Shown here piece after piece: positions 42,687-51,081 of a DNA stretch of 64,000 nucleotides. A program made the position numbers and the translations under genes. Positions within the stretch are counted from its first letter, which is position 1. Each line of letters opens with the position of its first letter. The DNA lies in contig CBDFKF010000004.1 of NCBI GenBank assembly GCA_965248765.1, positions 1,488,001-1,552,000 of the forward strand. The letters are read 5' to 3'. Origin of the DNA: CBDFKF01 sp965248765. GTDB lineage: Bacteria > Pseudomonadota > Alphaproteobacteria > VGEJ01. A model generated the notes under the pieces. It was given only the letters and a program-made list of their open reading frames with translations. It searched no databases and was not told the origin of the DNA.

Positions 42687-45547
42687 GGCGATCCGCGCGG
42701 GGTCCGGAAATCGGCCCCGTATCGCAGGACAGCCATTGGCTCGGGAGCATTCGGCAGCTTCGGCAAGGTGGGAAAATGGGGGGCGGTTTCGGCGACCTCG
42801 TGCGGCCCGCACTTCTCGATGCGCACCCGCAGGTCGTACCAAGCAGCCTGGCCGGTGACCGGATCGCTGTTGGTGTGACGCCCGCCCGCGCCGCCGATCA
42901 CGTCGGAGATGAGGTGATTGAGGAGGAACCCCTGTTTTGCTTCCGGTGCATCTGGGGCGAGGCCCCAGGCGCCGGCACGCTTACCGATCGCGTTCCACGT
43001 CCACACCGTGTCGGGCTGAACCCCGTCCATTAGCCGCACCGGGGCCTTGACGCGTCCGTGGTGGCTGATGACCCAGACCCAGTCGCCATCGCCAACACCA
43101 AGCTTTGCGGCGGTGCGCCCATGCAAGTATAGGGCGTTTCGCGCGTGGATCTGGCGCTGCCACGCGTTCTGGGAATCCCAAGCGTGGTACATCGCCATCG
43201 GCCGCTGGGTAATGGCATGCAGGGGATATAGCGCGGTGTCGACCCCATCTTCCTCGATCGGTGGATACCAGATGGGGAGCGGATCAAAATACTCTGCTAT
43301 GCGCGCGCGCTCCGTCGCCGGAGGCTGCACCGGTCCGTGCCCCTCCGCGGCCAGGCGGAACGTCTGGAACACCTCGCCGTAGAGCTCCATCACGATTGGC
43401 TCAGGCTCGTCAAGGAAACCCATGTGCGTCGCATAGTCGAGGTAGCCTCGGTTGGCGTAGCGGAAAAACTGGATCTCGAGCGGCAGTTCGTCGCGGAAAA
43501 AACACTGGTGCGCAACGTAGCTGCGCAGCTGATCGGAATTGGCGGCGCCCCGCCCGCGAGCGGTGCCGTCGCGGCCGCGCCAGCCAGCCAGCAAGCCGAT
43601 GCCGGGCGCTCGTTCGTGATGGACGATATAGTCGGGAAATCCCCCCGGGAAGAGAGGCTTGCCGTCCTCTCCAGCCATGCCGGGAAGGCCGAGGCGGGCG
43701 CCGAGGTCGAGCAGCACATCCTGGAACGGCCGCACGTCGCGGTCCGGCTTGATCACCGGTTGGCGGATCGCATCGGCCGACGCCGCGGCGCTCGATATCG
43801 GCCGATCGAGGAGCGAAATGCAATCGTGGCGCTCAAGATAGGTGGTGTCGGGCAACACGAGATCGGCGTAGGCGACCATCTCGGAGTGGAACGCATCGGA
43901 GTAGATGATGTGGGGAATGCGATACTCGCTCGTCGCAGGATCCTTGTCGGTCAGCATCTCGATCGTCCCGGCGACGTTCATGGCCGAGTTCCAGCTCATG
44001 TTCGACATGAACAGCAGCAAGGTGTCGATCGGATAGGGATCTCCGCTCCAGGCGTTGCGGATCACCATATGCATCAGGCCGTGCGCCGCGAGCGGTGCCT
44101 CCCACGAGTAGGCCTTATCGATGCGCTGGGGACGGCCCTCGGCATCGACAAGGAGATCCGCCGGGCTGCGGGGGAAGCCGAGCGGCGGGCCCGGCAATGG
44201 CTGACCGGGCCTCACCTCACCAGGCTTTCCCGCCGGCACGACCGCTGGCGGTACGGGCCGCGGATAGGGCGGCTTGAAACGGAAGCCACCCGGACAGTCG
44301 ATGCTGCCGAGGAGCATCTGCAGAAGGTGGATCGCGCGACACGTATGAAAGCCATTCGAGTGCGCCGCGATCCCACGCATGGCGTGGAAGCTCACCGGTC
44401 GGCCCACCATCTGAGTGTGTTCCCGCCCAGCCCAGTCGGTCCACGGCTGATCGAGGACGATCTCCTCATCGAACGCAGTCGTGGCGATATCGGCAGCGAG
44501 GCGCCGAATGACGTCCGCTTCAATTCCGGTCTTCGCCGCTACTGCCTCGGGCGCGTAGGCCGGATCGAGGAACCGTCGCGCCATCAGCTCGAAAGCCGGG
44601 ACGGCGGCGCGCCCATCCGTGAGTCGGCGCGAGCCCACCAGCGCCGGTACGGTCCCCGGCTCGAGTGCGCTTGCTAACGCCCCGGTCTCGGTATCCCAGG
44701 CCAACGGCTGGCCTTTGGCGTCGCGCGCAAAGAGACCATGATCGGGTGCGCCGGGCGCGTCGATTACGAGCCATGGCGCGTTGGTGTAGCGGACGAGATA
44801 GGCGAAGTCGACGCGATCAGCGAGCAGCAACTCGCGAATGAGCGAGAACACAAGCAATCCGTCGGTGCCTGGCCGGACCACAATCCACTCATCCGCAATG
44901 GCCGAGTAGCCGGTGCGCACCGGGTTGACCGAGACGAACCGGCCGCCCCGACCCCTGAGGGAGGCCAAGCCGATCTTGATGGGGTTGCTGTCGTGATCCT
45001 CGGCCACGCCGAACATCACGAAAAGACGGGTCCGGTCCCAATCGGGCTCGCCGAACTCCCAGAACGAGCCGCCAATGGAGTACAGTCCAGCAACCGCCAT
45101 GTTCACCGAGCAAAAGCCGCCGTGCGCGGCGTAGTTGGGGGTGCCGAACTGGCTCGCCCACCAACCCGTAAGAGCCTGGCTTTGGTCGCGGCCCGTGAAG
45201 AAGGCGAGCTTGCGCGGATCGCTCTCGCGGATGGCATGCAACCAGCCCGTGGCGACCGCGAGCGCCTCGTCCCAGTCAATTTCGCGGAACGTCCCGCTGC
45301 CACGCTCGCCGGTTCTCAGCAACGGTCGCCGCAGCTTGGCCGGCGACATCTGCTTCATGATGCCCGCGGCGCCCTTTGCACACAGTACGCCGCGGTTGAC
45401 GGGATGGTCCGGGTTGCCGTCGATGTAGCGAATCGTGCCGTCGCGCAAATGAACTCTGATGCCGCAGCGACAGGCGCACATGTAACACGTGGTGTGCTTC
45501 ACCTCATCCGCGACCTCGGGCGAAGTTGCGACGACCGGCTCTTTCAC
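42683..45547 (-). CDS. soeA: Molybdopterin oxidoreductase, sulfite dehydrogenase SoeA-like
   Basis: A 954-residue molybdenum enzyme of the DMSO reductase superfamily. N-terminal [4Fe-4S] site CYMCACRCGI and LCAKGAAGI; molybdopterin-binding regions such as FFTGRDQSQALTGWW, WNSAMNVAGT and the C-terminal cap (ALYLHGRTAAKLGVGDGDWVWV). There is no twin-arginine signal, so it works in the cytoplasm like SoeA of Allochromatium, which has almost the same length and oxidises sulfite to sulfate. The GTG at 45547 has AGAGGA seven bases upstream. A GTG 11 codons earlier (45580) lacks a ribosome site and would touch the candidate operator. A polysulfide/thiosulfate reductase is the main alternative. Confidence 0.8.
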   Translation of the reverse strand: MKEPVVATSPEVADEVKHTTCYMCACRCGIRVHLRDGTIRYIDGNPDHPVNRGVLCAKGAAGIMKQMSPAKLRRPLLRTGERGSGTFREIDWDEALAVATGWLHAIRESDPRKLAFFTGRDQSQALTGWWASQFGTPNYAAHGGFCSVNMAVAGLYSIGGSFWEFGEPDWDRTRLFVMFGVAEDHDSNPIKIGLASLRGRGGRFVSVNPVRTGYSAIADEWIVVRPGTDGLLVFSLIRELLLADRVDFAYLVRYTNAPWLVIDAPGAPDHGLFARDAKGQPLAWDTETGALASALEPGTVPALVGSRRLTDGRAAVPAFELMARRFLDPAYAPEAVAAKTGIEADVIRRLAADIATTAFDEEIVLDQPWTDWAGREHTQMVGRPVSFHAMRGIAAHSNGFHTCRAIHLLQMLLGSIDCPGGFRFKPPYPRPVPPAVVPAGKPGEVRPGQPLPGPPLGFPRSPADLLVDAEGRPQRIDKAYSWEAPLAAHGLMHMVIRNAWSGDPYPIDTLLLFMSNMSWNSAMNVAGTIEMLTDKDPATSEYRIPHIIYSDAFHSEMVAYADLVLPDTTYLERHDCISLLDRPISSAAASADAIRQPVIKPDRDVRPFQDVLLDLGARLGLPGMAGEDGKPLFPGGFPDYIVHHERAPGIGLLAGWRGRDGTARGRGAANSDQLRSYVAHQCFFRDELPLEIQFFRYANRGYLDYATHMGFLDEPEPIVMELYGEVFQTFRLAAEGHGPVQPPATERARIAEYFDPLPIWYPPIEEDGVDTALYPLHAITQRPMAMYHAWDSQNAWQRQIHARNALYLHGRTAAKLGVGDGDWVWVISHHGRVKAPVRLMDGVQPDTVWTWNAIGKRAGAWGLAPDAPEAKQGFLLNHLISDVIGGAGGRHTNSDPVTGQAAWYDLRVRIEKCGPHEVAETAPHFPTLPKLPNAPEPMAVLRYGADFRTPRGSP

Positions 45548-45582
45548 CGCACCATCCTCTTTTGTCGTTCGCTGCCGCACAT

Positions 45583-45604
45583 TATATTAGGCTGCACTAA
45601 TACA
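45583..45604. promoter_or_regulatory. Candidate ArsR-type operator upstream of soeA
   Basis: TATATTAG-GCTGCA-CTAATACA is an inverted repeat with 8-bp arms and one mismatch, in an AT-rich patch that stands out from the GC-rich surroundings. It lies 36 bases before the soeA start codon and about 110 bases before tauE on the other strand, so a repressor here could control both. The SqrR-like gene 4.6 kb away is the likely regulator. Confidence 0.55.
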
Positions 45605-45714
45605 CTAGCGGCTTCGCATCCGCGATCGAAACGCGACCCGACCGCCGCAGTCCAGCGGGTGGGCCGGCGTCGACACTGCGCTCAGTAAAGGGACGGCTTC
45701 GGCTTCGCCTTCGC

Positions 45715-46638
45715 ATGCAGATTTACCTGCCTATCGCGGAGATGTCCGTCAACGTTTTTCTGCTGCTCGGCATGGGCGGTGCGGTGGGGTTTCTGTCGGG
45801 GATGTTCGGCGTCGGCGGCGGATTTCTGATGACGCCGCTCCTTATATTCATCGGTGTGCCACCTGCGGTCGCGGTCGCCTCCGAGGCCAATCAGATCGTT
45901 GCCGCATCGGTGTCGGGCGTAATCGCGCATTGGCGACGCGGCAACGTCGATTTCAAGATGGGTGCCGTGCTGCTGGCCGGCGGTGTGCTCGGTTCTGCCC
46001 TTGGCACATGGCTGTTTCGAGCCCTCCGCGAACTCGGACAGATCGATCTCGCCATCTCGGTTGCCTTCGTGTTGTTCCTCGGCGTGATCGGGATACTGAT
46101 GGCATTCGAGAGCGGGCGCGCCGTCATGCGGTCGATGGGCGGGCCGCGGCCGCGTCGCAAGGCTCACCAACACTACTGGATGCACGGGTTGCCGCTGAAA
46201 ATGCGGTTTCACCGGTCCAAGCTCTACATCAGCGCCATCGGCCCGCTGGTGCTCGGATTCATCGTCGGGGTGCTGGCCGCGATCATGGGGGTGGGAGGTG
46301 GTTTCATCATGATTCCGGCGATGATCTACCTGCTAGGAATGCCAACGGGCGTGGTCGTCGGTACCTCGCTTTTCCAAATTATCTTTGTCACGTCCACAGT
46401 GACGGTGCTCCATGCGGCGACCAATCAGACCGTGGACGTGCTGCTTGCGCTCCTGTTGTTGGCAGGAGCCGTAGTCGGGGCGCAATTTGGCACCCGCGTG
46501 GGAGCGCACCTCCGCGGCGAGCAGCTGCGCGGCCTGCTCGCCATTCTGGTGTTGGCCGTCTGTGCGCGGCTTGCCTACGGGCTGTTCACCACGCCGATCG
46601 ACATGTTCTCGATAGCGATCCCGCTTGGACATCCATAA
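45715..46638 (+). CDS. TauE/SafE-type sulfite (or sulfonate) exporter
   Basis: A 307-residue membrane protein with eight hydrophobic helices and two repeats carrying the family mark GMFGVGGGFLMTPLLI and GVLAAIMGVGGGFIMIPAMIYLLGMP. TSUP transporters move sulfite, sulfoacetate or thiosulfate. Divergent from soeA over a 167-base region. The stop codon overlaps the next start (TAATG), so it is coupled to the TIGR02186 gene. The job may be to rid the cell of sulfite that SoeABC does not oxidise. Confidence 0.87.
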   Translation: MQIYLPIAEMSVNVFLLLGMGGAVGFLSGMFGVGGGFLMTPLLIFIGVPPAVAVASEANQIVAASVSGVIAHWRRGNVDFKMGAVLLAGGVLGSALGTWLFRALRELGQIDLAISVAFVLFLGVIGILMAFESGRAVMRSMGGPRPRRKAHQHYWMHGLPLKMRFHRSKLYISAIGPLVLGFIVGVLAAIMGVGGGFIMIPAMIYLLGMPTGVVVGTSLFQIIFVTSTVTVLHAATNQTVDVLLALLLLAGAVVGAQFGTRVGAHLRGEQLRGLLAILVLAVCARLAYGLFTTPIDMFSIAIPLGHP

Positions 46639-47381
46639 TGCGCGCGATAGCCGCTACCGCCGTCCTCGCGGTCACACTTGCTGGCAGCCATACCGGTGCG
46701 GCGGCCGAGAGAATGGTTGCGGATCTGTCCTCGAGAATCATTTCCATCACGTCGAGCTTCGCCGGCGCCGAGCTTTTGTTGTTCGGCGCGATCGAGGAGC
46801 CGGGCGACGTCGTGGTGAGCGTGCGTGGCGCCGAGCAGGAGGTGATCGTACGCCGCAAGTCGCGGCTGGCGGCCATCTGGGTCAATCGGGACTCGGTGCG
46901 GTTCGCCCGTGTGCCAAGCTATTTCGTCGTCGCCTCAAGCGCACCCCTGGCCGACATCCTTCCCGAAGCTGACCGTCGCGAACTGCGACTCGGGACTGAC
47001 TACCTCGATTTCGAACCGCTGACCAAGGTAGTGCCAGGGGAACTCGCCATGTATCGAGAGGCGCTTGTTCGCAACAAAGCGCGCGAAGGCCTCTACCAAG
47101 AGTCGGAAGGCACGGTCCAATTTCTCGACACGATCCTCTTCCGTACGATGGTAGCCTTCCCCTCGAATGCGCCGCCGGGGGATTACAGCGTCGATGTTTA
47201 TCTCGTGCGTGACCAACGCATCGTCAGCGCCAAGTCGATACCGCTCTTCATCAGCAAATCGGGGATCGAGCGCGCGGTGTTCGATTTCGCAAACGAAATG
47301 CCGATCCGCTACGGCCTCGTCGCGGTGACAATGGCATTGATCGCCGGCTGGCTTGCGTCGTTGGTCGCGCGCCGGCCCTAG
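46638..47381 (+). CDS. TIGR02186 family membrane-anchored protein
   Basis: A 247-residue protein with a signal peptide (cleavage after about 22, GAAA), a beta-rich periplasmic domain of about 200 residues and a C-terminal membrane helix (YGLVAVTMALIAGWLASLVA). Typical segments are SSRIISITSSFAGAELLLFGAIE, VVSVRGAEQEVIVRRKSRLAAIWVN and FRTMVAFPSNAPPGDYSVDVYLV. The family regularly follows TauE-type transporter genes, and its job is unknown. It may be an accessory part of that transporter. The start overlaps the tauE-like stop. It converges with tusA, overlapping it by four bases. Confidence 0.85.
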   Translation: MRAIAATAVLAVTLAGSHTGAAAERMVADLSSRIISITSSFAGAELLLFGAIEEPGDVVVSVRGAEQEVIVRRKSRLAAIWVNRDSVRFARVPSYFVVASSAPLADILPEADRRELRLGTDYLDFEPLTKVVPGELAMYREALVRNKAREGLYQESEGTVQFLDTILFRTMVAFPSNAPPGDYSVDVYLVRDQRIVSAKSIPLFISKSGIERAVFDFANEMPIRYGLVAVTMALIAGWLASLVARRP

Positions 47382-47602
47382 CTCCGCTTTCCAATGCGGA
47401 AGCGGTAGACGCCGTCGTCCTGGTGACAGTCCAGCAAACCGTGACCGCTGCTCTCGCAGTAGGCCTTGAAGTCGGCAACCGAGCCGGGATCGGTCGCCAC
47501 CACCTCGAGAACATCGCCAGCCGCGAGGCCCTTCAAGGCCTTGCGCGCCTTCAAGACCGGAAGTGGGCAACGCAGCCCCGTGGCGTCCAGTGTCGTTGTC
47601 AA
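47378..47602 (-). CDS. tusA: TusA-type sulfur carrier protein
   Basis: A 74-residue protein with LDATGLRCPLPVLKARKALKGL, the CPxP motif whose cysteine carries a persulfide. The small alpha/beta fold continues to VYRFRIGKRS. TusA hands sulfur between rhodaneses, sulfur oxidation enzymes and tRNA or cofactor pathways. It is within the sulfur locus on the opposite strand to its neighbours and may serve the sulfite module. Confidence 0.9.
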   Translation of the reverse strand: MTTTLDATGLRCPLPVLKARKALKGLAAGDVLEVVATDPGSVADFKAYCESSGHGLLDCHQDDGVYRFRIGKRS

Positions 47603-47637
47603 GCCAACCTCCGTGCCCAGGCGACGCGGCCATTAGC

Positions 47638-47664
47638 GCGGCCCCGATCACGCGGCCCCGATCA
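47638..47664. repeat. Short tandem repeat
   Basis: GCGGCCCCGATCA occurs twice, 14 bases apart, upstream of tusA. It may be a replication slip and shows no clear regulatory design. Confidence 0.4.
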
Positions 47665-47742
47665 GCGGCCACGACAACGTGATTCGCCTGCCGGTGGCAA
47701 CCGGCCTATCTCTGCCCGGGCCAAGGCCATAGTACACCGGAC

Positions 47743-48483
47743 ATGAGCGGCTTGGAGATCTCCTACCCCGTGGCGGTCGGCGCCGGGGCCATCAGTTTTC
47801 TTTCGCCGTGCGTCCTTCCGTTGGTGCCGGCCTTCCTCTGTTTCGTCGCCGGGACCAGTTTGGATCAATTGACGCGCACCGACGCCGCGGCGGTCACGGC
47901 ATCGCGGGTGGTCCCGCCCGCTCTCGCCTTTGTCTTGGGGTTCTCGACCGTGTTCGTTGCTCTCGGGGCTACCGCCTCGGCGATCAATGCCCTCCTCCTA
48001 GAAAACCTGGTGGTGATCAGCCAGATCGCCGGCGTTGTGATCGTCATTTTCGGGCTGCACTACATGGGTGTGTTCCGGATAGCGTTTCTCAATCGCGAAG
48101 CGCGCTTTCACCTCGAGCGCGTGCCGGGCGGCATCCTCGGCGCTTTCATCGTGGGTCTCGCCTTCGCGTTCGGCTGGACCCCGTGCATCGGACCCATTCT
48201 AGCCACCATCCTTGCCGTCGCTGCGAGCGAGGGCTCCACGAGCTTCGGCGTCTCGCTACTAGCCGCCTACGCCCTTGGCCTCGGGGTGCCGTTCATGGCA
48301 GCTGCTATGGCCGTCGGCCCCTTCATGAGGTTCCTCACACGCTTCAGACGGCATTTGCGCAAGGTTGAAGCCGGCGCCGGTGCGCTCCTCGTCATCACCG
48401 GTGTGATGATTTTCACCAACCGTCTCGCCGATTTCAGCTACTTCCTGATCGAGGCGTTTCCCGCACTCGCCACCATCGGTTGA
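47743..48483 (+). CDS. ccdA: CcdA/DsbD-type thiol-disulfide transmembrane protein
   Basis: A 246-residue protein with six membrane helices. The two redox cysteines are in SFLSPCVLPLVPAFLCFVAG (helix 1) and GWTPCIGPILATI (helix 4), the standard CcdA layout. It carries reducing power from thioredoxin across the inner membrane to periplasmic partners such as cytochrome c maturation or thiol repair. A role in keeping periplasmic sulfur proteins reduced fits the neighbourhood. It begins 140 bases after tusA on the opposite strand. Confidence 0.9.
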   Translation: MSGLEISYPVAVGAGAISFLSPCVLPLVPAFLCFVAGTSLDQLTRTDAAAVTASRVVPPALAFVLGFSTVFVALGATASAINALLLENLVVISQIAGVVIVIFGLHYMGVFRIAFLNREARFHLERVPGGILGAFIVGLAFAFGWTPCIGPILATILAVAASEGSTSFGVSLLAAYALGLGVPFMAAAMAVGPFMRFLTRFRRHLRKVEAGAGALLVITGVMIFTNRLADFSYFLIEAFPALATIG

Positions 48484-48578
48484 TGCGAGCTGCGGGCTGG
48501 ATTGCGCGGCGTCGCGCGCCGCGGCCGCGGGTAGTAGCATAGCGGGCTGGATGGTGAGCCTAAGCCTGGGGAATCGCC

Positions 48579-50129
48579 ATGAACATTGCACAACTGTTGT
48601 ACAAGGCCGCCCTAAGCCACGGGGCGCTGTCGGCCATCGCGATTGGCACTAGCGTCGTCTGCGACTATGCAACGCTGGCGCGTCGGGTCGGGGTTATGGC
48701 CGGCAACCTGCGTGACCGGTTCGGTCTCGGACCAGGCGAGCGAGTGGCGATTGCCATGTCGAACCGGCCCGAGTATTTGGAGGTCAAGTACGCGATCTGG
48801 CACGCGGGGCTGGTGGCGGTTCCCATAAATGTCGGTCTGCACGCTCGCGAGTTTCAATACGTTCTGAACCATTCCGGCGCGCGGGTGTGCTTCGCCAGCC
48901 CGGAACTCGCGCCCACCATTGCTGCTCTCGCTGATGAGACCGAAACACTCGAGACCGTAATCTCGAGTGATGATCGAGACTACGCGGCCCTAGGCGACGG
49001 CGAGTATCGTCGCGTCGCCGACGTCGCACCAGAGGATCCAGCCTGGCTCTTCTACACTAGCGGGACGACGGGTCGGCCGAAGGGCGCCGTCCTAACGCAC
49101 CGCACCCTTCTCGTTATGACCTTGAGCTACTTCGCAGACATCGAGCCGGTCCATCCCGGCGCCACCGTCATCCACGCCGCGCCGCTTTCACACGGCTCCG
49201 GTCTTTATGGCCTGCCGTTCGTTGCTAAAGCCGGGACCAGTGTGATTCCCGAGAGCGGGAAGTTCGATCCCGACGAGATGCTGCGGCTGATTGCCGCATG
49301 GCCCAACACGAGCTTTTTTGCCGTGCCAACGCTGATCACCCGCATGGTCAATGTCGATGCCGCCGGCGTCGCCGATACGCGCAATCTCAATACCATCGTC
49401 TACGGCGGGGCGCCGATGTACGTGAGCGATCTCCACAAGGCGCTCGCGCTCCTCGGCCCGAGGCTCACGCAGATTTACGGTCAGGGTGAAACGCCGATGA
49501 CGGCAACGATCCTGACAAAGGCGCACCACGCGGACAGCGAGCATCCTCGTTACCTTGAGCGGCTGCGTTCGGCCGGCATCAGCCGCACGGATACCGAGGT
49601 GCGGATCGTTGATACGGACGACGAACCGCTGCCATCGGGCGAGGTCGGCGAAGTCGTGGTGCGCGGCGATGTTGTCATGAAAGGCTATTGGAACAACCCT
49701 GATGCGACCGCGGAGTCCTTGCGTGGCGGTTGGCTGCACACCGGCGATCTCGGTTCTATGGACGAGGACGGTTTCCTGACGATCCGTGACCGCTCGAAAG
49801 ACATGGTTATCAGCGGTGGCACCAACGTCTATCCACGCGAAATAGAGGAGGTGCTACTGCGCCACAATGGAGTCCTCGAATGTTCCGTTATCGGTCGCCC
49901 ACATCCAGACTGGGGCGAGGAGGTGGTCGCATTCGTCGTGCCGCGGGCGGCGACGAGCGTTACCGAGGTCGAGCTCGATCAGTTGTGCCTTGACAACATC
50001 GCCCGGTTCAAGCGGCCCCGTGCCTACTTCTTCATAGACCGGTTGCCGAAGAGCAATTACGGTAAGATTCTGAAGACCGCTCTGCGCGAACAACTGCGCG
50101 AAGAAGAAGCGGGGCCGCAAACGGGGTAG
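48579..50129 (+). CDS. Class I adenylate-forming acyl-CoA synthetase
   Basis: A 516-residue AMP-dependent ligase. ATP motif FYTSGTTGRPKGAVLTH (about residue 153), IYGQGETPMTATI, LHTGDLGSMDEDGFL, RDRSKDMVISGGTNVYPREIEE, and the catalytic Lys in LPKSNYGKILKTALR. It makes acyl-CoA or aryl-CoA. The SDR gene follows after only 12 bases, so the two probably act in one catabolic pathway. The specific acid cannot be inferred. Confidence 0.88.
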   Translation: MNIAQLLYKAALSHGALSAIAIGTSVVCDYATLARRVGVMAGNLRDRFGLGPGERVAIAMSNRPEYLEVKYAIWHAGLVAVPINVGLHAREFQYVLNHSGARVCFASPELAPTIAALADETETLETVISSDDRDYAALGDGEYRRVADVAPEDPAWLFYTSGTTGRPKGAVLTHRTLLVMTLSYFADIEPVHPGATVIHAAPLSHGSGLYGLPFVAKAGTSVIPESGKFDPDEMLRLIAAWPNTSFFAVPTLITRMVNVDAAGVADTRNLNTIVYGGAPMYVSDLHKALALLGPRLTQIYGQGETPMTATILTKAHHADSEHPRYLERLRSAGISRTDTEVRIVDTDDEPLPSGEVGEVVVRGDVVMKGYWNNPDATAESLRGGWLHTGDLGSMDEDGFLTIRDRSKDMVISGGTNVYPREIEEVLLRHNGVLECSVIGRPHPDWGEEVVAFVVPRAATSVTEVELDQLCLDNIARFKRPRAYFFIDRLPKSNYGKILKTALREQLREEEAGPQTG

Positions 50130-50141
50130 GGAGGCTGGGCT

Positions 50142-50942
50142 TTGGGAGAGCGTGTCAAGGACAAGGTGGTGCTCGTCCTCGGCGCTGGATCCGTCGGCCC
50201 TGGCTGGGGCAACGGCAAGGCCGCGGCGGTCCTCTATGCGCGTGAGGGCGCCAAAGTCATGGCCGTCGACCTCAACGCCGAAGCCGCCGAGGAGACATGC
50301 GGGATCATCGAAGCGAAGGGCGGCGAAAGCGTGGCGGCCGTCGCTGATGTCTCGAAGAGTGAGGACGTCAAGACGGTCGTCTACCGAGCACTCGATACCT
50401 TCGGCCGGATCGATATCCTCCACAATAATGTCGGTATAGTGTCCGTCGGCGGCGCGGTTGATCTTGGCGAGGAGGAGTGGGACCGCGAGTTCGCCGTCAA
50501 CATCAAAAGCATGTTCTTGACGTGCAAGTATGTTCTGCCGCACATGGAGGCGCAGGGCGCAGGTTCGATCATCAACATCTCCTCGACGGCCGCGATCCGC
50601 TGGTATGGCGTTTCCTACATAGCCTATGCGGCGAGTAAGGCGGCGGTGGGCGGTATTACCCGCACCGTGGCCCTGCAGTACGCGGACAAGGGGATTAGGT
50701 GCAATTCCGTGCTGCCAGGGCTAATAAACACACCACTAGTGCAGGCCTCGCTCGCCTCCGCCTACGCCGGTGGCAACATCGAGGAAATGCTACGGATCCG
50801 CGACCAACAGAGCCCGACCGGCAAGATGGGGACGGCCTGGGACGTTGCCCACGCATGCCTTTTTCTGGCGTCCGATGAGGCCGCCTATGTCAACGGTGTT
50901 GAGCTTCTAGTGGATGGCGGCTTCACCGCTCGCTCGGCGTGA
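50142..50942 (+). CDS. Short-chain dehydrogenase/reductase
   Basis: A 266-residue SDR with TTG start at 50142 (GGGAGG upstream). Cofactor region VLVLGAGSVGPGWGNGKA is a longer glycine loop than usual. Then NNVG, catalytic Ser in NISSTAAIRWYG and YAASKAA, and the C-terminal YVNGVELLVDGGFTA. It likely reduces or oxidises a CoA-bound or free hydroxy acid after the synthetase upstream. Confidence 0.85.
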   Translation: MGERVKDKVVLVLGAGSVGPGWGNGKAAAVLYAREGAKVMAVDLNAEAAEETCGIIEAKGGESVAAVADVSKSEDVKTVVYRALDTFGRIDILHNNVGIVSVGGAVDLGEEEWDREFAVNIKSMFLTCKYVLPHMEAQGAGSIINISSTAAIRWYGVSYIAYAASKAAVGGITRTVALQYADKGIRCNSVLPGLINTPLVQASLASAYAGGNIEEMLRIRDQQSPTGKMGTAWDVAHACLFLASDEAAYVNGVELLVDGGFTARSA

Positions 50943-51081
50943 GCGTGGATCGAGCACCCGCGGTAACACCGAAATCACGTGCGCGCGACACAGACGGTGG
51001 CTCGGTTGATTTTTGTAGTACGTGCGCGCATCATCGATTTTGCCGTACATACCCTGAGGCGCCCGGAGACCAACCCGTAGG

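Noticed and set aside
46638..47381. A 483-codon frame starting at 45930 that includes the TIGR02186 gene
   Set aside because: The first 236 codons are an out-of-frame shadow of the TauE-like gene; the signal peptide and overlap at 46638 mark the true start.
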